Positions 7,866-12,535 of a stretch of 12,535 bases of DNA are shown here, in pieces. The stretch's first letter is position 1; every line of letters begins with the position of its first letter. Below the pieces are notes generated by a model, which saw only the letters and a program-made list of their open reading frames with translations, made no database searches and was not told the origin of the DNA. Location of the stretch: contig CAIWTL010000259.1 in NCBI GenBank assembly GCA_903915555.1, positions 1 through 12,535 on the forward strand, written 5' to 3'. The position numbers and the translations under genes were made by a program. The stretch comes from an uncultured Micrococcales bacterium. Its GTDB lineage: Bacteria; Actinomycetota; Actinomycetes; S36-B12; GCA-2699445.

Positions 7866-10138
7866 TTCGGCAATGGTTTCCAGCGGTAGTTGGGTGTGTC
7901 GGGGTTGATCCGCACCTCCACGCTGCGGGTGACCTGTGACCCGTCGGCCATGGTGAAGCGCAGGTCCAGCGTCCTGGACCGCCAGGGCAACGGGTAGGAG
8001 CCGCGAGCGAATGGCATGGTGCCGCTGTACTTGCCGGGCCTGATTCGGCCCAGGTCGAAGTGCCAGTTACCTCGACCGACACCCCAGCTCGGGCGCACAT
8101 GCAGCCTGTCCACGGGGACGGAACCGTCCACCCGCCAGTCGATCAGGACCTGCCCCCTCTCGTAGGTCACGCTCGTGGTGATCGCGTGGGGAGGAAGGCA
8201 TGAGGAGTCGCCGTCCAGACGGGTGTTGGTGGCCATCTCCTGGACCGTGCGCCGCGCGAGCCGCAGTGCGGTCTCGGCGTTGGGGATCCCCATGACGCGG
8301 AGTAGTTGGTCTGCGGGGAGTCGGTCGCGACCGGGTACGATCTGAGCCGCCATATAGACCGGGACGACCTTCATCGTGTCGCCCGGCTGCAGGAACGCCG
8401 GGTGCTCAGGGGTGTTGAGGTTCTGAGGTGGCAGCGGGGACTGTTCCGCGGCGCGCATGAGGATGCACTTCACGGCTCGCGTGTCCAGGGTTGGCTGCTT
8501 CGACATCACCAATCCCGCGACTCCTGCTACCAGTGGAGCGGCGAACGAAGTGCCCTGCGCGATACCGAACGTCCCACGAGGTGATGCCGTGAGGAGAGAA
8601 TCCCCGGGGGCGGCGAACTCCACGGTGTGTCGCCCGTAGTTGGAGAAGTTGGCCAACTGCCCCGTGGGGTCGCTTGCGGCCACACAGATCAGATTGCCGC
8701 GCTCCCCGCCGAAGGCGCCACGCTCCGTGAAGGGGCGCCCGTCGACCTTGATTGAGCGCAAGCCGCACGGGGCCACGGTGGCCATCGCCTCCGCCTGACG
8801 TGTCTTCTCCTCGAAATCTATCTCGTCGAACAGGTCCGGCTGGACCCGGTAGCGACCCCCGCCCTTGAGCAGTGACTTGTACGGGGTGCGCCGATCGGTG
8901 GCGGTGTCGAGGTTGAAGGCACTGTTGCTGGCGGCGAAGACCCACAACACATCAGGAAAACTGGCCAGGACATCGTGGTACGCCTTCAGTGAATCGCGGA
9001 ACTGCATGCTCCGGTAGGAACTGCGGCTGATATTCACCACCCGGGCCTGACCGCGGGTGGCGACCCACTCCATGGCCTTGAGCGTGTTGCTCATCCCCAG
9101 GTCGGCAGCCACTGGCACCAGGGCGGCGCGTTGCATGACCCCACTACCACCACGTCCATTGCCCCCGAATCCCGCAATGAGATGGCCCACCTGCGTGCCA
9201 TGGTCATCCAGGCTGTCGGGGTCCGCGGGGCCTGGCCAGTCGTTCAGTTCCGTGAGCGTGTCCCTGACGATTCCCGCTTCCACCCGGGCCGCCAAGCCCG
9301 AGAAGTTGGTCTGGTTGCCTGCGCCGGTGAAATCCATCTTGGCGGCTGGCAGGCCGACCATGCCTGTGTCGATGACCCCGATTCGGAACCGAGGATCACC
9401 CAGGTGACCCAAGTGGCGCCAGGCGTCGATGACCCCGAGACCCCGGTGCTGGCATTTGACCGATGACGAGAATGACCCGGAACACGTTCTCCTGGACTGC
9501 AACTGCCACTGCTTGTTCGTTCCCTCCATCGGGCGTGCAGGGTCCCAGCTGAAACCTGGGAAGAGGGGGTCGTCGTCGTAGGCATCGGACTCTTCGACCA
9601 GATTGGGAACCGCCCAGGAGACATGCAGTCCCTGGGCTCCCATCGCCCGAACCGCCGAGCTCACCGACTCGCCGGGGCCGAGTTGGATCAGTTGGATTCG
9701 CGACAAGGCCACATCCCGGTCCACGACGACCCCGTCGAGGTGACGGGTCATGCATTGCCGAACGTCCGAGGGAACCCCCTCGTGGTAACGAACCAGGAGT
9801 TGTCCGGGGCGCCACAACTGACCGGGACCAGCCTCGCCGTCATCGAGTTCGCCACTGCCACGAACCCACTCAGAAGAATTGGACGCGCTGGAGTTGAAGC
9901 GCCGCAGACCCCGACGTGCGTCCGGGAACGGACAGGCGCGCCGTTTCCCGGCGATGGCCTTCGGGGACGGCTTGCGAGTGTGCGTCTGCTTCGCCGCCGT
10001 TGCGCCGGCTCCTGCTGGGGTATCACTTGTTGCAGCCGCCACGGTGGCAGGCGCCTCTGCTGAGGAGGAGTAGACCGGGGCCGTGAGCGAGGCGACCAAT
10101 GCAACCGCGGCCAAGCCGGCAGTCAATCGGTGGATCAC
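7862..10138 (-). CDS. Secreted S8 (subtilisin-like) serine protease, S8-B
   Basis: This 758-residue paralogue of S8-A starts at a GTG (complement of 10136-10138), five bases after a GGAGAGG ribosome binding site. An upstream ATG at 10155-10153 is out of frame and stops after five codons. Residues 1-29 are a clear signal peptide ending SSSAEA. An Ala/Thr-rich linker, ACPFPD (Cys69) and a LDDG-x-x-GPG-x-x-W motif lead into an I9-like propeptide ending VSWAVPN. Catalytic residues are all present: Asp257 in VIDTG, His313 in DDHGTQVG, Asn405 in FAASN and Ser531 in GTSFAAP. GSGVMQRAA replaces the usual GVAP segment. The C-terminal domain (about 647-758) contains RPSWG, PGKYSGT and FARGSYP, shared closely with S8-C. 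It lies 84 bp downstream of S8-C on the same strand, possibly in one operon. There is no membrane anchor. The protease call is very strong; the substrate is unknown. Confidence 0.97.
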   Translation of the reverse strand: MIHRLTAGLAAVALVASLTAPVYSSSAEAPATVAAATSDTPAGAGATAAKQTHTRKPSPKAIAGKRRACPFPDARRGLRRFNSSASNSSEWVRGSGELDDGEAGPGQLWRPGQLLVRYHEGVPSDVRQCMTRHLDGVVVDRDVALSRIQLIQLGPGESVSSAVRAMGAQGLHVSWAVPNLVEESDAYDDDPLFPGFSWDPARPMEGTNKQWQLQSRRTCSGSFSSSVKCQHRGLGVIDAWRHLGHLGDPRFRIGVIDTGMVGLPAAKMDFTGAGNQTNFSGLAARVEAGIVRDTLTELNDWPGPADPDSLDDHGTQVGHLIAGFGGNGRGGSGVMQRAALVPVAADLGMSNTLKAMEWVATRGQARVVNISRSSYRSMQFRDSLKAYHDVLASFPDVLWVFAASNSAFNLDTATDRRTPYKSLLKGGGRYRVQPDLFDEIDFEEKTRQAEAMATVAPCGLRSIKVDGRPFTERGAFGGERGNLICVAASDPTGQLANFSNYGRHTVEFAAPGDSLLTASPRGTFGIAQGTSFAAPLVAGVAGLVMSKQPTLDTRAVKCILMRAAEQSPLPPQNLNTPEHPAFLQPGDTMKVVPVYMAAQIVPGRDRLPADQLLRVMGIPNAETALRLARRTVQEMATNTRLDGDSSCLPPHAITTSVTYERGQVLIDWRVDGSVPVDRLHVRPSWGVGRGNWHFDLGRIRPGKYSGTMPFARGSYPLPWRSRTLDLRFTMADGSQVTRSVEVRINPDTPNYRWKPLPN

Positions 10139-10222
10139 TGTTGCCTCTCCATCTCGTCCGTGGTCCGACGGTAGGCCGCGCTGCGGCCCGTATCCACTCG
10201 AGGAGGACCGCTCAACGGCGGG
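10139..10222. other. Intergenic spacer between S8-C and S8-B
   Basis: This 84-bp gap between two genes on the minus strand holds the S8-B ribosome binding site and a small perfect inverted repeat, GGCCGC-gct-GCGGCC (10174-10188). The repeat could form a short hairpin in the S8-C to S8-B leader. It has no T-tract and is short for this GC content, so function is uncertain. No convincing promoter boxes are visible. Confidence 0.85.
10144..10150 (-). promoter_or_regulatory. Ribosome binding site of S8-B
   Basis: The minus strand reads GGAGAGG followed by five bases (caaca) and then the GTG start. This matches the 16S anti-Shine-Dalgarno and fixes the start that gives a proper signal peptide. Confidence 0.9.
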
Positions 10223-12535
10223 TCAGCCCGGCGGCTTCGGCCAGCGGGCGGCGGTGGCGGCGGGGTTGATCTCCACCTCGATGGTCCGGGTCGCTTGGGA
10301 ACCGTCGGCCAGGAAGAAGCGGACGTCCAGCGTCCTGCTCTTCCAGAAGAGACCGGCTAGCGGTGAGCCGCGGGCGAACCGCAGGGTGCCGCTGTACTTC
10401 CCCGGCCTCATACCTCCGGATTCGAAGTGCCAGATCCCCTTCCCCTCACCCCAGTCGGGCCGCACGTAGAGCCGATCGACATTCACCGGACCCTTGACCT
10501 GCCAGTCGATCAACACCTTCCCGTTCTGATACGCCACACGGGTGTCGATGACCGGGCCGGGGGGTGGCGCACACGAGTCGGCGCTCAGGGCAACCCCGCT
10601 CTTCATCTCCAAGACGGTGCGATCGGCGATCTGCAGAGCGAAATCCGCATTGGGGATACCCATGACGCGCATCAGTTCGTCCGGTCCCAGCCGGTGGTGA
10701 ACCCCTTCATCCCGGTCGGCTTCGCTCAGGACCGGCATCGCCTTCACCACGTCGTCGTGCTGCAACATGGCGGGATGTTTCGGGTTGGTCACCGACTGAT
10801 CAGGAAGGGGGGCGCGACTGGCGGCCAGCATCAGCACACACTTGACCGAGCGGGTGTCAAGGACCGGGTACTTGGCCATGACCAATCCCGCGACGCCGGC
10901 GACCAATGGAGCAGAGAACGAGGTGCCATCCACCAGCGAATACTTCCCAGCGTCTGCCCCTGACCGGGGGACCACGATCCGCTCCCCGGGTGCGGCGAAC
11001 TCCACGGTGTGCCGGCCGTAGCTGGAGAAGTCGGCGAGTTGGCCGCTGATGTCCGTGGCCGCCACGCAGATCATATTCCCGCGCTCACCCCCGAACGGCC
11101 CGTACTCGGTGAAGGGGTGACCATCCGGGCGCGCGATGGTGCGCAGCGAGCACGGTGACACGGTGCTGACCGATGTCTTCCGTGGGAACTGGGCGTTCCA
11201 TTGGGCGGGCGTGAAGAGGGCGGGAATCAGGCCGGGCTCGTCGACCCGATACCGACCGCCATTGAAGACCGTGGTGAGCGGCAGGGCTGCATCCGAGCCG
11301 TCCCTCTTGAACGTGCCAGGAATATCGAGATTGAAGGCCGTGTTGTTGGCGGAGAACACCCACAACACATCCTGGTGCTTCGCCATCACATCCTGAAACT
11401 GTCTGTTGATGTCCTGCTGTGCGAAGAACAAGGCCTTCTCCGTCAGAGGGGTGGGAAGTTGGAGCCCGCCGGCCGATATGCTCAGGTTCACGACCCGGGC
11501 TTGGCCGGTCATGGCGATCCATTCCATGCCGCGGAGGGTGGCTGCCAGGTTGTCGGCTTTGACGGGGACGATCGCGGCGCGCTGCATGACACCGCTGCCC
11601 CCTCTGCCGTTGTTCCCGAAGCCTGCAGCCAGCCAGGCTGCTTGTGTCCCATGGACCGCCGTGTCCCCGATGGTCTTGGGTCCTGGCCACTTGTCGGTGC
11701 TTTGGACGTCAAGCGTTCCGTCGGCCTTCTCTGCGATGGTCGCCGACAGTCCCGCGAAGTTGGTCTTCTTCGACCAGAATCGGGGCTCGGCAACAAAATC
11801 GCTCTGCGACTCCCATGAGCCGCCCTCGACGCCGGGGTCGATGACTCCGAGCCGGAACTGCGGGTTACCGGTGAACCCGGTGCGGCGCCAGGCATCGATC
11901 GCACCGATGCCCACGTAGCGCCACCTGCCGCCCTGCCGCACCGCCCCGCTCTGCAGATACCACTGCTTGTTGAACTTTGTGGCATCCAGGGTCTTGTTCC
12001 AATCGAAGGCCGGATACAGGGGGTCGTCGGTGACCCCCTTGTCCGCTTCGGTCTCCGTGACGAAGTTCGGGGTGACCCAGGAGACGTAGTCGGGCTGGGA
12101 TCGCAGTTTCCGCACCGCCGTCATCACGGGAACCCCCGAGCGAACCCGCAGCAACACCACCCGACTGAGGAACGGGTCGTCGTCCAACACCCGCGTGGAC
12201 ACGTACTTGCCCATGCAGCGTCGGACGTCGGGGGGAACACCCCGCGAGAAGCGCACGAGGACCTGGCCGGGCTCCCAGATGCGGCCGGGTCCCGGCAACC
12301 CGTCATCGAGCCGCTCGGCGCGACCCCCACGATCGGTCGCCGAGGCCACCATCTGCCGTGAGCGAGCCCGATCGGGGAACGGGCAGACCCGCAGGTCCGG
12401 CGCCGACCTGGTAGTTGAGTCCAGGGACGTGGTGTAGGAGTTGATCGGGTTCGGCGTGGTGCCGCAGACGGAGGCGGTCACCGCGTGACCCTCGGAGAAC
12501 CATAGCCAAATGGATCTTCGAGAGGAACAACACGA
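10223..12535 (-). CDS. S8 (subtilisin-like) serine protease, S8-C (5' partial)
   Basis: The frame is open to the right edge. The first start-like codon inside is a GTG at 12481-12479, giving 752 residues, but that form has no signal peptide. Its VCPFPD element sits at residue 33, against Cys74 and Cys69 in S8-A and S8-B. The true start is therefore probably some 50-70 bp beyond the edge. Numbered from the GTG, the I9-like propeptide runs to VSWVTPN. The catalytic set is Asp215 in VIDPG (Pro where Ser/Thr is usual), His277 in VHGTQAA, Asn380 in SANNTAF and Ser521 in DGTSFSAP. GSGVMQRAA replaces GVAP as in the paralogues. The C-terminal domain (about 637-752) has RPDWG, PGKYSGT and RTLDVRF, very close to S8-B. 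It is the upstream gene of the S8-C/S8-B pair. It is probably exported if the missing start carries a signal peptide. Family assignment is very strong; activity is likely because the triad is intact. Confidence 0.95.
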   Translation of the reverse strand, partial: SCCSSRRSIWLWFSEGHAVTASVCGTTPNPINSYTTSLDSTTRSAPDLRVCPFPDRARSRQMVASATDRGGRAERLDDGLPGPGRIWEPGQVLVRFSRGVPPDVRRCMGKYVSTRVLDDDPFLSRVVLLRVRSGVPVMTAVRKLRSQPDYVSWVTPNFVTETEADKGVTDDPLYPAFDWNKTLDATKFNKQWYLQSGAVRQGGRWRYVGIGAIDAWRRTGFTGNPQFRLGVIDPGVEGGSWESQSDFVAEPRFWSKKTNFAGLSATIAEKADGTLDVQSTDKWPGPKTIGDTAVHGTQAAWLAAGFGNNGRGGSGVMQRAAIVPVKADNLAATLRGMEWIAMTGQARVVNLSISAGGLQLPTPLTEKALFFAQQDINRQFQDVMAKHQDVLWVFSANNTAFNLDIPGTFKRDGSDAALPLTTVFNGGRYRVDEPGLIPALFTPAQWNAQFPRKTSVSTVSPCSLRTIARPDGHPFTEYGPFGGERGNMICVAATDISGQLADFSSYGRHTVEFAAPGERIVVPRSGADAGKYSLVDGTSFSAPLVAGVAGLVMAKYPVLDTRSVKCVLMLAASRAPLPDQSVTNPKHPAMLQHDDVVKAMPVLSEADRDEGVHHRLGPDELMRVMGIPNADFALQIADRTVLEMKSGVALSADSCAPPPGPVIDTRVAYQNGKVLIDWQVKGPVNVDRLYVRPDWGEGKGIWHFESGGMRPGKYSGTLRFARGSPLAGLFWKSRTLDVRFFLADGSQATRTIEVEINPAATAARWPKPPG

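Noticed and set aside
10174..10188. GGCCGC-gct-GCGGCC inverted repeat as a terminator or attenuator
   Set aside because: Only six base pairs, no T-tract, and such palindromes are frequent at this GC content. It is mentioned under the spacer but not called as a regulatory element.
10427..10963. Plus-strand open frame (178 codons) inside S8-C
   Set aside because: Antisense shadow of the S8 C-terminal and Ser-motif region; no independent support.
3496..12535. Mycosin (ESX/type VII secretion protease) identity for the subtilases
   Set aside because: Mycosins have a C-terminal transmembrane segment and sit with ecc/esx genes; neither is present here.

Overview
The window is high-GC DNA with GTG starts and dense coding on both strands. 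This suggests a high-GC Gram-positive actinobacterium, but no marker gene fixes the genus. Every intact gene encodes an apparently exported protein. No tRNA, rRNA, transposase, CRISPR array or regulator gene is recognisable.

Layout, left to right. (1) 2-3499, plus strand: the 3' part of a very large secreted-type protein. It has a long beta-rich region, a ricin-type beta-trefoil and a degenerate bulb-lectin-like segment, and its 5' end lies outside the window. (2) 3496-5994, plus: a secreted S8 (subtilisin-like) serine protease, here S8-A, overlapping the lectin-like gene by the four bases ATGA. (3) About 5986-6240, minus: an apparent remnant of a DUF1989 (urea carboxylase/carboxyguanidine deiminase-associated) gene in the gap. 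(4) 6379-7779, plus: a secreted delta-60 repeat protein, probably a seven-bladed beta-propeller. (5) 7836-7865: a strong hairpin between convergent genes. (6) 7862-10138, minus: a second S8 protease, S8-B. (7) 10223-12535, minus: a third S8 protease, S8-C, whose 5' end runs off the window. S8-C lies upstream of S8-B on the same strand with 84 bp between them.

The main result is the set of three divergent S8 paralogues. They share one unusual architecture: an N-terminal CP-x-x-D cysteine element, an I9-like propeptide ending in VSW-x-x-PN, and a catalytic domain in which the usual GVAP segment after the His motif is replaced by GSGVMQRA. Extra catalytic-domain cysteines and a C-terminal domain of about 115 residues starting at a conserved SC-x-PP complete it. 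One paralogue is translationally coupled to a giant lectin-like protein, and a secreted beta-propeller gene sits between the two protease blocks. A secreted protease/adhesin locus is a reasonable inference; the sequence does not show substrates, activation order or biological role.
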